Source: Coix lacryma-jobi var. lacryma-jobi (Eukaryota; Streptophyta; Magnoliopsida; Poales; Poaceae). From it: a stretch of 64,000 bases of DNA. The notes under the pieces were generated by a model. The model searched no databases. It was not told where the DNA came from and saw only the letters and a list, made by a program, of their open reading frames with translations. Position 1 is the first letter of the stretch, and the number at the start of each line of letters is the position of its first letter. Positions 20,700 to 31,970 of this stretch are shown here, piece after piece. Made by a program: the position numbers and the translations under genes. The stretch covers positions 1 to 64,000 of the forward strand of contig VDCT01000803.1 in assembly GCA_009763385.1 (NCBI GenBank), written 5' to 3'.

Positions 20700-20990
20700 C
20701 TAAGGATCTAAAATGCGACGGAGATTCGGTTTAAAACGAATCTCATAGTCATCATCAAAAAGTTGTGAAACAGAGAGAAGGTTAAAATGCAAGTTAGAAA
20801 CAAGAGCAACATCACGCAACACAAAGTGCTCATTAACTCGCACCGACCCACGAGACAACACTTTACCTTTGCTATTGTCGCCGAAGGTGATAAACTCCTT
20901 TCCGGCGACAGGGTTAAGACTGGAGAACCACTTGGCATTTCCGGTCATGTGCCTCGAGCAACCGGAATCCACCAACCAAACATCCTCCAA
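20700..20990 (-). pseudogene. pol: pol: aspartic protease segment
   Basis: Contains the copia protease signature VWLVDSGCSRHMTGN, whose DSG aspartate is catalytic, and the downstream SVSQLFDDDYEIRF strand, then a TAG stop at 20702-20700. The same frame continues as integrase after this stop. Upstream, gag ends in a different frame at 21005-21007, only a few bases away, and the pol frame has its own TAG just above, followed by GTAAGA. How pol is reached from gag (frameshift, splicing or decay) cannot be decided from the sequence. The protease would cut gag and pol into mature proteins. Confidence 0.75.
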
Positions 20991-21004
20991 TCGTCTTACC
21001 TACA

Positions 21005-22243
21005 TCAATAAAAAGACATAGGGTGAGCATACGGTCCAACACTGGGGTTAGTGAAGTAGGAAGAATACCAGTGTTGGGCCGGCTGCTCAAAAGAACAGTT
21101 AGTGTAAAAAGCATTCCTAGCAGGTCTACGGGGGAAGCGATCACCACGTTGAGGAAAACGTGGTCCGCTAAGGGAAGCGCGTCCATCGCGATACTCAAAA
21201 CGCAGTGGAGGAAAACGCTCTACAACAAAGCCACCACCGCGGGGTCCATAGCCTACAACTGCAGGCTCCCACCGGGCACGTCCTCTCCGCTGCCTAGGCC
21301 TGGGAACTTGAGGTTCTGGACCTCTGGGCCTAGCAGCACGCCTCTGAACATTCGGCGCATGTATATCATGGAAAGGATGATACATGTCCGCATTGTTCAT
21401 CTCCCTAGCACGCCGCGCCTCTCTCTTGCGTCGAAAGCAGAACTCACTCAAGTGTCCATCTCTCCCACAATGCTCACAATGGTACCTCACCACTCTCAAA
21501 GGGGGTTGTTGGTACACAAGGTTGTGGGTGTGGATCACTTTGCCCTTCTGTGGCATAAGCTCCTCCTGAATGGGTGGCATGGTGTCAAGCTTGTTCTTGA
21601 GGTGGTTTGGTTTGGGAGCCCAAGATTGTTTCTTTGGTGGAGCTCTCAGAGGTTCAACAAAGACCCCATCCTTGGTGTTAGGCTTGAGAGGCTCTTTGGG
21701 TGGAATCTTGGTAAGCTTGGGAGTAGTGGTGGAGTTGGGCTTCTCACATGGGTCAAGACCACTCGACTCTCCAATCTTCCCAAAAGACGAAACATCTACA
21801 CCCGAAGCAAAACCTACACCTGGACCTCCAGCAGCTCGCTTGAATTGGGAGATCATCATCCCGAGCTGTGGCTCACCGCTAGACACCCATGACAAGATGG
21901 TCCGAAGGTATGTGTTTTCCTCCTCGGTTTGCATCTTGTCATGCTTCACATTAGCGATCTCCATCTCCAAACCCTCACACAAGAGACACCTAGCCACACA
22001 TGTGCTACCTGAGTTGGCCTCTTCAAGAGACACAATCTTGGCATTCTTCTCTGCTAACTCAGATTGCAAGCCCGCACAGGACTTGCACGCACCCAACAGC
22101 GAGGACCTAGCCTTCAGCTCATCCACCTCTCCCATCAAAGCAGCATACTTACCTCTCAAAGTGAGAAGGTCAGTCATGTTCCTGGTGCACATCTCACACT
22201 CCACCTCCTCAGAAAACGACCACGGTGGACTTAGCAAACTCAA
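21005..22243 (-). pseudogene. gag: gag C-terminal segment with zinc knuckle
   Basis: About 412 residues. The first part has coiled-coil and CxxC pairs (CKSC, CLLC), then a Pro/Lys-rich linker, a CX2CX4HX4C knuckle with core CEHCGRDGH, and an Arg-rich tail ending AHPMSFY. It overlaps the preceding gag segment near 22209-22243 in another frame, so gag is broken here by a small length change. The leading residues before EEVECEMC are probably out-of-frame translation. This half resembles, in layout, the CxxC-rich gag at 1-1392 and 4049-5638. Confidence 0.75.
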
Positions 22244-23105
22244 GCTCCTTCACCGTGTCCTCCCACTTCTGCCTAAACTCCTTGCGCTCTCTAGCAGCAC
22301 GCCTAAGAAACTTATCCTGACTAAGCAAGGTGGCAGTAAGCTTCTCGACCTCAGCAGAAAGCTCGTCGTGGGTGAGAGATACCTGGGAGGTGTCGTCGTC
22401 ATCGTCGCGAGGTGTGTCCTCCAGCTGGCCGTTGACCTCGTCACCAAGGGCCATGGTGCAGAGGCCATCGTCGTCGGCGAAGAAGCAGAGACCGTTCAGC
22501 TTGTCCTCGATCCTCTTCTTCTTCTCGGACTCGTCATCGCTTGAGCAGGCGGAGTCGTCATCCGAGCCGTCGACGTCACTGAGCGTGGCGAAGAACGCAC
22601 GCTGCTCAGCCTGGGCCTTCTCTGAGTACTTCTTCTTGATGTACTCCTTGTCGAAGCCGCCCCTCCGCTTGTGCCTCGTGGGGACGTACTTCTCCTTGCG
22701 CTTGCCGGAATCATACTTGTGCCCATGATCGCCCTTCCCAGATGTGTGCTTCTTCTTGGGACAGTTGGCGATGAAGTGGTCGGGGTCGCCGCACTTAAAG
22801 CATCCTGAGCGTCCTCCTCCACGGCGACGGTTCATGCGGTTGTTGTGGAACCGCGAGAACCGTTTGGCGAGCATAGCCAACTCGTCATCCCCCAAAGACT
22901 CCAGTTGCTCCTCTGTGACAGAAAAGAGAGAAGAGAGAGCAAAACCTCCAGAGGGGTTAGCAGAAGAACCAGAAACCAAAGCCATCGACGGGCCAGAAGG
23001 ATTTTCATAAGAAGCCCGCGCCATGGTGTCAATCTCACTGGACTTGAGCTTACTGAAGAGCTCGTCGCACGTGAGGGTCTCATAGTTAGGTGATTCGATG
23101 ATCGC
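22209..23105 (-). pseudogene. gag: gag middle segment with CCHC knuckle
   Basis: Follows the first gag segment in the same frame after a TAG at 23108-23106. It carries the knuckle core CFKCGDPDHF (CX2CX4HX4C), a basic stretch rich in Lys/Arg, an acidic Asp/Ser region, and a coiled coil that ends at a stop at 22209 caused by a frame change. The first in-frame ATG is at 23024, 27 codons after the stop. This is the usual RNA-binding part of a copia gag. Confidence 0.75.
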
Positions 23106-23621
23106 CTAAACTTTGGAATCCCACACTGACCGATCAAGGGTATGCAAAAGCTTCAAAGCCCTTTCATGATCGTCGAAAGGCAAGAACTCCTTGTTAGCCC
23201 TCATCCTGTTGACAATCACCTGAAAGCGAGCGAATAAACTTTCTATGCTCTCGCCAGGCATATGTCGAAAGTTCTCATACTCTCGCTTGAATGACTCGTA
23301 GAGACGGGTTTTGACTTGAGAGGTTTCCTCATGGAAACGCATGAGGGTAGCCCAAATCTCCCGAGCCGTAGCGAGGTGAGAAACACGATCAAACTCACTC
23401 ATGCTCAAGCATGAGAAAAGAGCATTACGGGCTCGGCTATTGGCATCATGCTCATCGATCTGAAGCTGAGAGACACGAGCAGCCAATACCACGTAATCAG
23501 CAGAGTTGCAAATATCCCAAATGGAGGCACCCAAACTCTGCAGATAGGCTGACATGCATATCTTCCAATACGCATAGTTTGTCCCATCGAAAAAGGGCGG
23601 TTTGCCCACGCCGCGATCCAT
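23106..23621 (-). pseudogene. gag: gag N-terminus, UBN2-type capsid domain
   Basis: Starts at the first ATG after the primer site and leader (23621), giving MDRGVGKPPFFDGTNYAYWK. The pattern FDGTNYAYWK, the central AREIWATL and the later MPGESIESLFARF with LHTLD are typical of the UBN2/DUF4219 gag domain of plant copia elements, which builds the particle shell. It stops at TAG 23108-23106 within an otherwise continuous frame, so the full gag would be about 170 + 300 + 400 residues long, a size typical of SIRE/Maximus elements. The TAG could come from a CAG by methylated-cytosine decay. Confidence 0.8.
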
Positions 23622-23670
23622 GTCGCCTTCTGTGGATCTAGAACCGGCTAAGGTGGAAGATCCTTAACCT

Positions 23671-23682
23671 GCTCTGATACCA
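23671..23682 (-). other. Primer binding site (initiator Met tRNA)
   Basis: TGGTATCAGAGC on the minus strand, two bases after the 5' LTR end; this is the standard plant iMet-tRNA complement. Confidence 0.9.
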
Positions 23683-24049
23683 ATTGAAGGACCGAAAGTG
23701 CTAACAGAAAGCGACCAGAGGGGGGTGAATGCGAGCCCAAAAATTTCTTCTGAAATTCCAGCCTTTGTCCCAACAAAATCAACCCTAAGAGCAAAGCCTA
23801 CACACGTGATGTCCACGACCCAAGAGAATGGGTTGATGTTCCCTAGGAACACAGCGGGACACCACAAAAGTTCCCTCACCCAAATCCACGCGAGTCAACT
23901 AGTGACAAGATGGACTTTGGATTCAGGCGTTTTTGCAAAGCGAGAAGCCCTGTTTCTGTAGAGCACAGAGTCAGGAATCCAACGCAAAACACGGAAACCA
24001 AATCCGAAGTCGGACGAACAACCGGCGGATGAAACAGTGAAGTTTTCAC

Positions 24050-24320
24050 TGCATCGGATGCTGGCAGCGTCCGATGGCCAGGCACCGGACGCGTCCGATG
24101 CAAACATGTCCTCTCTGGAACCTTACTGGACTGGCATCGGATGCTGCTACTGTGAAACCCTAGCGTCCGATGCTTAGACCCCCAACGCGTCCGATGGCAA
24201 CGGACGCTCCGATGGTCAGCGTCCGATGCTCCTTTAAAAGCACTGTCAGATGACACGTGGCAACAGACGCTCCGATGGAAAGAACTCAGCGTCCGATGCT
24301 CAAGAACAGAGCGTCTGATG
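24050..24320 (-). repeat. GCGTCCGATG motif array in 5' LTR
   Basis: Same array as in the partner LTR, palindrome CGGACGCGTCCG at 24086-24097; one copy has decayed to GCGTCTGATG. Confidence 0.85.
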
Positions 24321-25114
24321 GTCCCGATACAGAACTGTTCTTCCCCGAATTCAACCCGATCTCCTCCGAATCAAAAGCACTAAGGCTTAGACTTGGTATG
24401 AGGAGTTCCTAGGAGGTTAGTGAGCTATCCCAAAGAGATCATGGCTCAAACCTAACTCCAAATCGGTGAATTGGAAGAATTCGGGACAAAAGGAACAAAC
24501 TCGATCCAAAACGAAAATCGACCGATCTACTAGCTCATGAGGTTAGAGATGATTTCCTTTGGTGCAAAGAAGTACCTCACGATCTAGAACAACTCAGTTC
24601 AAACGGATTTGCAAAAGACGCACCGAGTAGAGAGATCGATCAACGGGAAAAACGTGGAGAAAAGCAACCCGCGAAGAACACAAGCAAAATGCGAGTCACA
24701 ACCATGAATTTGCAGCCGTGTGGCTTCCACACGCTACAACCATGAGATTACGGTCTCACTTCCTCAAAAATCTCACGGGCACAGAGGTATTGTTCTCTTC
24801 TCTGTGGATCTCAGTTTGCTACAGCAGGGGAGTGGGAGAGCAGGAAAACCTAGAAGGCAAAGAGCAAGTGGCTGAGATAGATGGGGAGGTGGGTGTCTCC
24901 CCTACTTATCCTAATTCTAACTATTCGTAATTCCCACTCTACCCCTAACTACTTACAGAGCGAACCAGCTAAACCCTAAGGTTATTCTGGACCAACTCGC
25001 GGTAGGTGGTGATCCGACGGCCACGCCCGCACAACTCGTAGCGTTGCCTCGACGCAACCTCCCGATTGCCGCCACGTGCCGCCACTGCTTTGCGTCCTCT
25101 TCACGGACTCCGCC

Positions 25115-25340
25115 CCCGGTTTTGTGGCCAAAACCGGGAAACTAGGCCTTCACGATCAGCCCCCGGTTTTGAGGCCCAAACCGGGAAACCAGCCGTCCAA
25201 CGCCTGAGTTTTGTGGCCCAAACTCAGCAAACCCGCAGCACCCAGGTTTTGAGGCCCAAACCTGGATACCGTACTCAGCCCGAGTTTTGTGGCCCAAACT
25301 CGGAAACCATCAGCGCCCAGGTTTTGAGGCCCAAACCTGG
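25115..25340 (-). repeat. Covarying hairpin array in 5' LTR
   Basis: Six units of the same stem-loop family with arms CCCGGTTT, CTGAGTTT, CCAGGTTT or CCGAGTTT and their exact complements, loops TGAGGCCC or TGTGGCCC. Confidence 0.9.
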
Positions 25341-25729
25341 AAACCGTCCTCTCGGTGGTTTTTCTGTGGCTCAACCACCAAACCGAGCCGTAGAAGGGAT
25401 GCACCGCCCGTGCACCCCGTCCACCGACATGTGTCCCCAAGTCCTCGACTCAGGCAACACCATGCTCGTAAGTCTCGGCTCATCGCTGTCCTAGGCTGTC
25501 AGCCACCACAGCTGATCCTCGGGCCACCGGTCCCTCAGTCCAAGCCTCACGTCCGACCTTCACCGCTCCCGGTCCATCGGCATGGCACGTCTCTACTTGA
25601 CCTTCACCTTGCCCTCGATCACTGTATCTATGCTCGACACCTGCACAACACAAGCCAAAGAACATGCGCATCATCCCAGTTGACAATCACTCATCACTCA
25701 GAGACTCGGCATACACCCATGTATCCGCA

Positions 25730-25734
25730 ATATC
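25730..25734. repeat. Target site duplication ATATC (right)
   Basis: Matches 14154-14158 and restores the host LTR when the element is removed. Confidence 0.85.
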
Positions 25735-27225
25735 AAAACCGACAACAGACGAACGAACCACGGACAAAAACGTGCGAAGCTCATCTGACCGGACTCACAC
25801 AAGCGTCCGGTCAGTCAGGATCGGACGCGTCCGGTCGATGAAAACCAAGTTTGGGACCTTACTGTTCTTGACCGGACTCACTAGAAAGGAGCGTCCGGTC
25901 ACAAACTCAGCGTCCGATCGTTTCAACCAAAGACCATGAACAGTGAGAGGGGTGCGTCCGGTCAGTTGAAGAGAGAGAGTCCGATCGATCTCTGCAAAGG
26001 GAATACACGTGGCATTCAACGACCGAACTCACCAGCTAGCGTCCGGTCGGCCCGACCACAGCGTCCGGTCACCCCGATCCTATGTAGTTCGTCCACCGAT
26101 TCGACTCGATCTCACCCAAAATGAATCCTTTAGGGATCAAACTTGGTGAGATGAGTCACAAGGAGGATAGTGAGCTACTCCTAGGAGATCATGGCTCGAA
26201 CCTATCTCCAAAACGATGAATCGAAGAAATCCGAGGAGAGGGGAGAAAAGTTGATCCAAAACGAAAACCAATCGATCTACTTGTTCATGAGGTTTTAGTT
26301 AAATTCCTTCGGTGAAAGTGATCACCTCACTGCAAAGAATAAGTTGATTCAACTGGTTTTGCAAATGGAGCAACGTAGAAAGAGAACGATCTACGGGAAA
26401 ATCGTGGAGAAAACGAAGAACGCGAAGAACAAGTTCAGAATGCGAATCGAACCACGAATTGTCAGCCGAAATTCATCCCCACGAGGAGACAACGAGATTA
26501 CGGTCTCGTTTCCTCAAAAAGCAAATACACAGAGGTATTGTTCACCGTCTCTGCGGATCTCAGTAGCTATAGCAGGGATGTGGAGAGCAGGAAAACCTAG
26601 AAGGCAAAATAGCAATGGCTGAGATAGGATGGGAGGTGGGTGTCTCCCTCTACTTATCCTAATTCTAATTCCCACTCTACCCCTAGTTATTTACAGAGCG
26701 AACCAGCCTAACCCTAAGGCTATCTTCGACCAACTCGAAGATGATGGTGATCCGACGGCCACGACCGCACAACTGGTAGCGTTGCCTCGACGCAACCTCA
26801 CCGATTGCCACGTGCCGCCACCGCTCTGCTTGTCCTTTTCCCGGACTTTGCCCCCGGTTTTGTGGCCCAAACCGGAAAACCAGCCTTCACGAGCAACCCC
26901 CGGTTTTGAGGCCCAAACCGGGAAACCAGCCGTCCATCGCCTGAGTTTTGTGGCCCAAACTCAGAAACCCGTAGCGCCTAGGTTTTGAGGTCCAAACCTG
27001 GAAACAGTCCTCAGCCCGAGTATTATGGCCCAAACTCGGAAACCATCAGCGCCCAGGTTTTGAGGCCCAAACCTGGAAACCTTCCACTCGGTGCTTTTTC
27101 TATGGCTCAACCACCAAACCGAGCCGTAGAGGGGATGCACCGCTCGTGCACCCCGTCCACACACAAGTCTTCACTCGTCGCTGTCCCAGGCTGTCAGCCA
27201 CCACAGCTGATCCTCAGGCCACCGA
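25735..27225 (-). repeat. Host copia LTR, right piece (truncated)
   Basis: Continuation of 13938-14158. It carries a GCGTCCGGTC motif array (25786-26071, palindrome at 25822-25833) and six hairpin units (26853-27076), and breaks off at about 27225, before the LTR start, against unrelated sequence. Its motif array is of the GGTC type although the rest resembles the GATG-type LTRs of the element inside it. Confidence 0.8.
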
Positions 27226-28124
27226 TCAAATTAGACGTGGTGTCTAGGTTGATTTTTGAACTCATAGTATGCTATAGTAGATATTGGATATTTTGTTGGA
27301 CTAACCCCTGTAGGAAACTTTCAATATCAATTTGGGAAAGTCCTGAGATGAACTCACACCAGAGATGAAGCAAGGCGTATAATGAACTTCAACAACTCTT
27401 GCACAATGAAGACTCAGCTCGTTCATCATAGATGAAAGAACTGTGAGTATCAAAGTCTATTTGTTTTGTCTTCTACTGCAAGATATCTTTTGCCTTGAAT
27501 CATGTTAAAGTGCAGCCAATACATGAAATACTAGTCTATGCGAAAATAATCCTAAAAACATCTTTTTATTAGCATAGATGCAAAATACATAAAGTTGTGG
27601 ACAACAACCCATGCTTCAAATTCTTGCAATCCTTCGGGTATATGTCCACTAACATTACGTAGGAGAGAGATTTTGCTCATCTATGGTTTGGTCTGAACAT
27701 TGAAGATCCAAAACTCAAGCCATAAACACACAAACCTACTCTCAGATCACAAATGGTGCTAGCCTAGCTTTGAGTCTTGCTTGGGCACTGATGACAAACA
27801 GAATGCAACTTACCTCGTATGAGATAACCTATGCCTACAACCATCATTGTCCAAGACATCAACATCAAGACAAGAAGTGGGGAGTTATCTTCTTTTTAAT
27901 CAAGAGCTAGCTTGGGAGACAAGATGGTACCATTACAACAATAGCAAGATCTGCAAGTCAAACACATGGACATGTTGTTGGAAGTCCATCTACATCACAA
28001 GCCAGCCTAGGAGAGACAATTCCGTTGTCTAGATGTGTTTGACAATCAAAGGGAGGAAGGAGAAACCCAACTTCAAACATATTGATCTCCTACCCACCAC
28101 TTTGATCAATACAAACCACTAGAT

Positions 28125-28440
28125 GCTATCCCAGTCGAGAAGAAGAATACGATCCACCACTCATTCTTGGAAGATCGTTCTTGAAAACCATCAATATTAT
28201 CATCTTTGCCGGACCTGGAGAAGTCAACTTTTGGATCTTTCGCTGGATCTTCAACATCTACATCACTTATGAGCAGCCAAAGAGAACCAAGAGAAGACGT
28301 CGAAGGGAGAACCAACTGCCAAGAATTGAGGAGGGCATCATGAAGGATGAAGCCACTGCACCACAAGAGTTAGAAGATGGAGAGATAGCACCTGAGCCAG
28401 CAAAATCAAGAAGAACAACCAATATGATCTACATCATCTA
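28125..28440 (+). pseudogene. Gypsy protease C-terminal remnant (first copy)
   Basis: One frame reads DPPLILGRSFLKTINIIIF and then PGEVNF, matching the conserved end of an Athila/Tat aspartic protease (the LILGRPFL strand), followed by a very basic run KRTKRRRRRENQ and an acidic tail to a stop at 28440. No catalytic aspartate region is seen upstream in frame. It looks like a second, more decayed copy of the segment at 29513-29925. Confidence 0.5.
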
Positions 28441-29512
28441 GACACTGTTGAGAGAACAAGTCTCAGTTGTGACATTACAAGACAAAAGACTCTCATGGAG
28501 GCACTCGAGTAGCAGCTCTAAATTCAAGTCTCTTGCCAACCCAATGATCAAAGGAAAACAAGAAAGGTTGACAAGAGAAGAATGCGGAACTGTACCTACA
28601 TCCTCATAATACAAGAAAGAGAGGATCCTAGTCAGCATACTTGAGGAACAATGCACCTTCACTGATAAGACAACACAAGAGAAGGAAGATCGATACTCTA
28701 AAGATGATTCCACTGTGATCTTCCTCCTCTCAAGCACACTGTGAGACGAGCAAGAGAAGACAAGCCAGCTAGACAAGCGAAGCTTCCACAAGATGGTTTG
28801 ACACATCACTCTTCAATGACAAAGTAACATTTCAAGGTAAGTAACCATCACTTTAAAAGCTTCTTCTTGATTCTAGTATGAACATAAATAAAGAACTAAA
28901 CATATTTAAGTTGCACCTCAGTTGATCCAACCTAATCAACTCAACATATACAGTCCTTTGATCCTTGTTCATAGCTTTACTCTCTTGAATCTCACTGTCT
29001 TAACTAAATGAGCTTAAATGTTGTGCATCTAACCTTTGGAAGATGATATATCTCAATTATGAAAAGATCGACACTTTATGCATAGATTATCCTTCCTTGG
29101 GTTAAGTAATTTGATCTGTTAAATATTTTAAGATGCTACTTTTATGCTCATCCTCTGATCCTATCACTCTTGTTAAGACTAAATAGAACACATAAACAAC
29201 AAGTTTGTCTTGTGCAATGTGCCTAAGGTTAGAGAGGAATAAACAAAACTTTTGGTTATGTTGGTGTTTTTCCACCAACAAAGCCTATGCACTTGATCTC
29301 TACCTTGTCTTTATGAGCAGGACACACTCTTAAGCAAAACATGGAGAAGTTTGTCACTGCCAAATTCTACAGAGTGAAGGTCCTAGATCTACAAGAACAT
29401 GCACACTGAGCAAGATGCTGCCAACGTCCATAATTAACGCTTCACTTCAAATTGCTGGACGAACAAATGACATGAGTGACACCATATCATGAGACATAAA
29501 CAAGAAGGAATG
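28441..29512 (+). other. Unassigned AT-rich segment
   Basis: No supported frame, RNA gene or repeat. Presumably internal sequence of the decayed gypsy element. Confidence 0.4.
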
Positions 29513-29925
29513 ATGGAGGACGTCGTAGTCAGAATTAGAGGTCATGAAATCCCCACAGACTTCTTGATCCTTGACATAAGAAGACAATGATGTCCACCTC
29601 ATCCTAGGAAGACCATTCCTCTACGCTACAAGTACAATCATCTACAAGAGGAAATCCATTTTTCACTTTCCTGGAGAAAAGGCACGATGCAACTTCATCA
29701 GCTACATGCCCAATAAAGCACCCAAGAAGAATAGAAGTGAAAGACGCCGCTCTCAAAGCCAAAGAAGACAAACTATCAAGAATAGAGAGGCCAATCATGG
29801 AGAAGAAGCTATCGACACTGTCCCAGAAAAGAAAGGAGAGAAACCTCAAGACAGTGAACCATAGGAAGTGAAGACTCATACTAAGAAAGTATGGGAGAAA
29901 ATGTCTACACCTAAGAGGTACAATC
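29513..29925 (+). pseudogene. Gypsy protease C-terminal remnant (second copy)
   Basis: Starts with frame MEDVVVRIRGHEIPTDFLIL, typical of the middle of an Athila/Tat protease, breaks at a stop near 29590, and continues in shifted frames with LILGRPFL, then FPGEKARCNFISYMPNKAPK and a basic run. Multiple stops and frame changes make it dead. Together with the first copy it supports a partial duplication or two nested relatives. Confidence 0.55.
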
Positions 29926-30667
29926 AATAACAACTTTCCAAACGTCTGACATACCTTGGGAGGTCTGAACCAAGGGAAGGTCCGGTTCGTCGGACCTAAA
30001 TATCCGAACCTTTGCCAAAAGGTAAAAAATCGGTAGTTATCTTTATATTTACTTTGCTACATATTTCTCATATTTAATCCATAACCATTTCTTGCATCAT
30101 CATATTTAATTCACAACACATTTTAATTTCTGCATTACATTAGAAAACAAAATAAAAATATTTCACTACAAATCATAAAGCCCCATGAGAATAATTCTAT
30201 GGCGTTTAAAAACCCACAGGAATGTTCACCGTGGTGGCATAAAAATAATAAATATGCATGCATTCATCCTGTGTATTTTCTCTTGCATCATAAAAATATA
30301 AAATACAAAAATATTAAGAAAGAGATCTTACTGAAATTCTAGACTACTAAGGCTTAAGTGGCCAACCGCTAATGCTTAATCTGTTCCACAAGTTTTTGTT
30401 GTCTATTTGAGTTTCACAGGATTTAAAAGGCCAAGAAAAGCTGACAAGCAAGTGAATGCTCCATCCACTGTTGGAGCACTGTCTCAACAAACATCAACAT
30501 CAATCAAAGCTCTGATAGAGGAAGGACATATCCACTGCCAGTCTGCTTCATTGCAAGATCGAACGACTACGTCAACATTCAGCTTGGGGGAAGGCACCCC
30601 ATGTATCCCCATAAGTATCTTTATCCTCTTAAGTTTTTCATTCTATAAACAGATTCAAAACACCAAA

Positions 30668-30795
30668 AATATGTGAGCACATGAAGGCTCACCCTTAAAA
30701 AGAAAAGAACAAAAAAAATATGTGGGCACATGAAGGCTCACCATTAATTAAAAAAAAGAGACAAAAATATATGAGCACATGAAGGCTCAACGCTA
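30668..30795 (+). repeat. Tandem repeat, three units of about 55 bp
   Basis: Three copies containing ATGTGAGCACATGAAGGCTC (second copy has ATGTGGGCACATG) separated by A-rich spacers. Confidence 0.8.
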
Positions 30796-31392
30796 TTAAG
30801 GGAACCAGCTTAGGGGAGACGCACCCCCGTTATCTTCGCGATTTAGGTATGTCTTTATTATTAGTAGTACTACTATTATTATTGGCTTTTATATTATATC
30901 TTAAAGTGTGTTAGACTAAATAAATAAAATAGTGTGTCTAGTTTGTTTTAATAAGTTGATAACTAAAGAAGAACCCTCTCTCTAATCTTTTGCATGGAAA
31001 TGATGAATAGTTGCTCTATCTAATTTCTTTCAAGTACCTAGCCTTCAAAGCATTTGTTCTCCTAATTAATAATGATGCCTTAAAATAAAATTAAATACAT
31101 GGATGGCAAATGCTTAATCTAAGGTCTAGGTAATTGGGATATGTCATGTGATGATCTAAGCTGCTATTATCTTGTTCTAAACAACACTAAAGTTCTGGAG
31201 ACTTCTAAATATGAATATGACTAATAATTGCATTGAGTTAAATTAAGCTTTGTGACCCTGTGAGATGTTATCTTGCCATTGAATTGAGATCACTTACACA
31301 TTTCATCCATCTTCCGCATAAATGCTCATAATTATCTGCTGCTACCCTCTCAGAAGTTTGTTAGAAGCATATGGCTATTAAAAAAAGAAAAA

Positions 31393-31492
31393 AAAGAGAT
31401 CTGAGGAAATAAAAAGGGACAAGTGTCCAAAACCTCAAAAAGATAGATCCCGAGGAAATAAAAAGGGACAAGTGTCCAGAACCTCGAAAAGA
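31393..31492 (+). repeat. Tandem repeat, two units of about 52 bp
   Basis: Two near-identical copies of the block with GAGGAAATAAAAAGGGACAA followed by GTGTCC and AACCTC. Confidence 0.8.
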
Positions 31493-31956
31493 AAAAAAAG
31501 AAGAAAAAAAATGTTAGAAAAAATGGGCACGTGCCCGACAGTAAAATTAGCCTGATAGCCATATGTCTCTGATAAACAGAAAAGAGTGAATATATTCAAA
31601 AGGGCATCCGACTCCATTTTTCCATACACATGAACTTCTTGATTCAATGGTTGGTTGACTTTCTCTTTGGATCTATTGTTTAATTTGACAACATATATAT
31701 TAATGCTTTTGAAAATTAATTAAAACTCCGGGATAAAGGTGAAGTGAAAGAACTAGAGACATAGTGCTTGATTTGATCGTTCAAATCTCTCAATTATTTA
31801 AGATCTAAGGTAAGAGTAATAAGCCCCATGAAGAATAACATGATATATTTCGGAGAATTTTTGTTTAACAACAGGTATACTTGTTGGAAGTGAAGATATT
31901 GTAGCCACTCCTGATCCATTGTTAGTTTTTGGTTTTGCTAAGGGACTAGCAAAGGT

Positions 31957-31970
31957 AAGCTTGGGGGAAT
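31957..31970 (+). other. Polypurine tract
   Basis: AAGCTTGGGGGAAT directly before the LTR start TGTTGACACTGG. Confidence 0.8.

Larger units (their letters stand above)
14159..25729 (-). mobile_element. Complete SIRE/Maximus-like Ty1/copia element
   Basis: Minus-strand element of 11.6 kb with 5' LTR 23685-25729, primer site 23671-23682, gag 21005-23621, pol 17826-20990, 3' non-coding region, purine tract and 3' LTR 14159-16181, flanked by ATATC duplications. It sits inside another copia LTR. Domain order protease, integrase, RT, RNase H defines Ty1/copia; the long gag with UBN2 domain and the long 3' region suggest the SIRE/Maximus lineage. Two in-frame TAG stops and one frameshift break the coding part. 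Confidence 0.9.
23685..25729 (-). repeat. Copia 5' LTR, 2.0 kb
   Basis: Minus-strand start TGCGGATACATGGG at 25729 and end GGTCCTTCA at 23685. Partner of 14159-16181. The G-run near the end is 6 G here and 9 G in the partner. Confidence 0.9.
29926..31956 (+). other. 3' non-coding region with purine tracts and short repeats
   Basis: AT-rich, no supported gene. Purine tracts at about 30583 (GCTTGGGGGAAGG) and 30811 (CTTAGGGGAGACG) resemble the final tract at 31957. Two short tandem repeats are listed separately. The 89-codon frame at 30407-30676 has no known domain. Confidence 0.55.

Noticed and set aside
30407..30676. An 89-codon plus-strand frame starting MSFTGFKRPRK
   Set aside because: No domain, and it runs into the purine tract and short repeats of a decayed 3' non-coding region.
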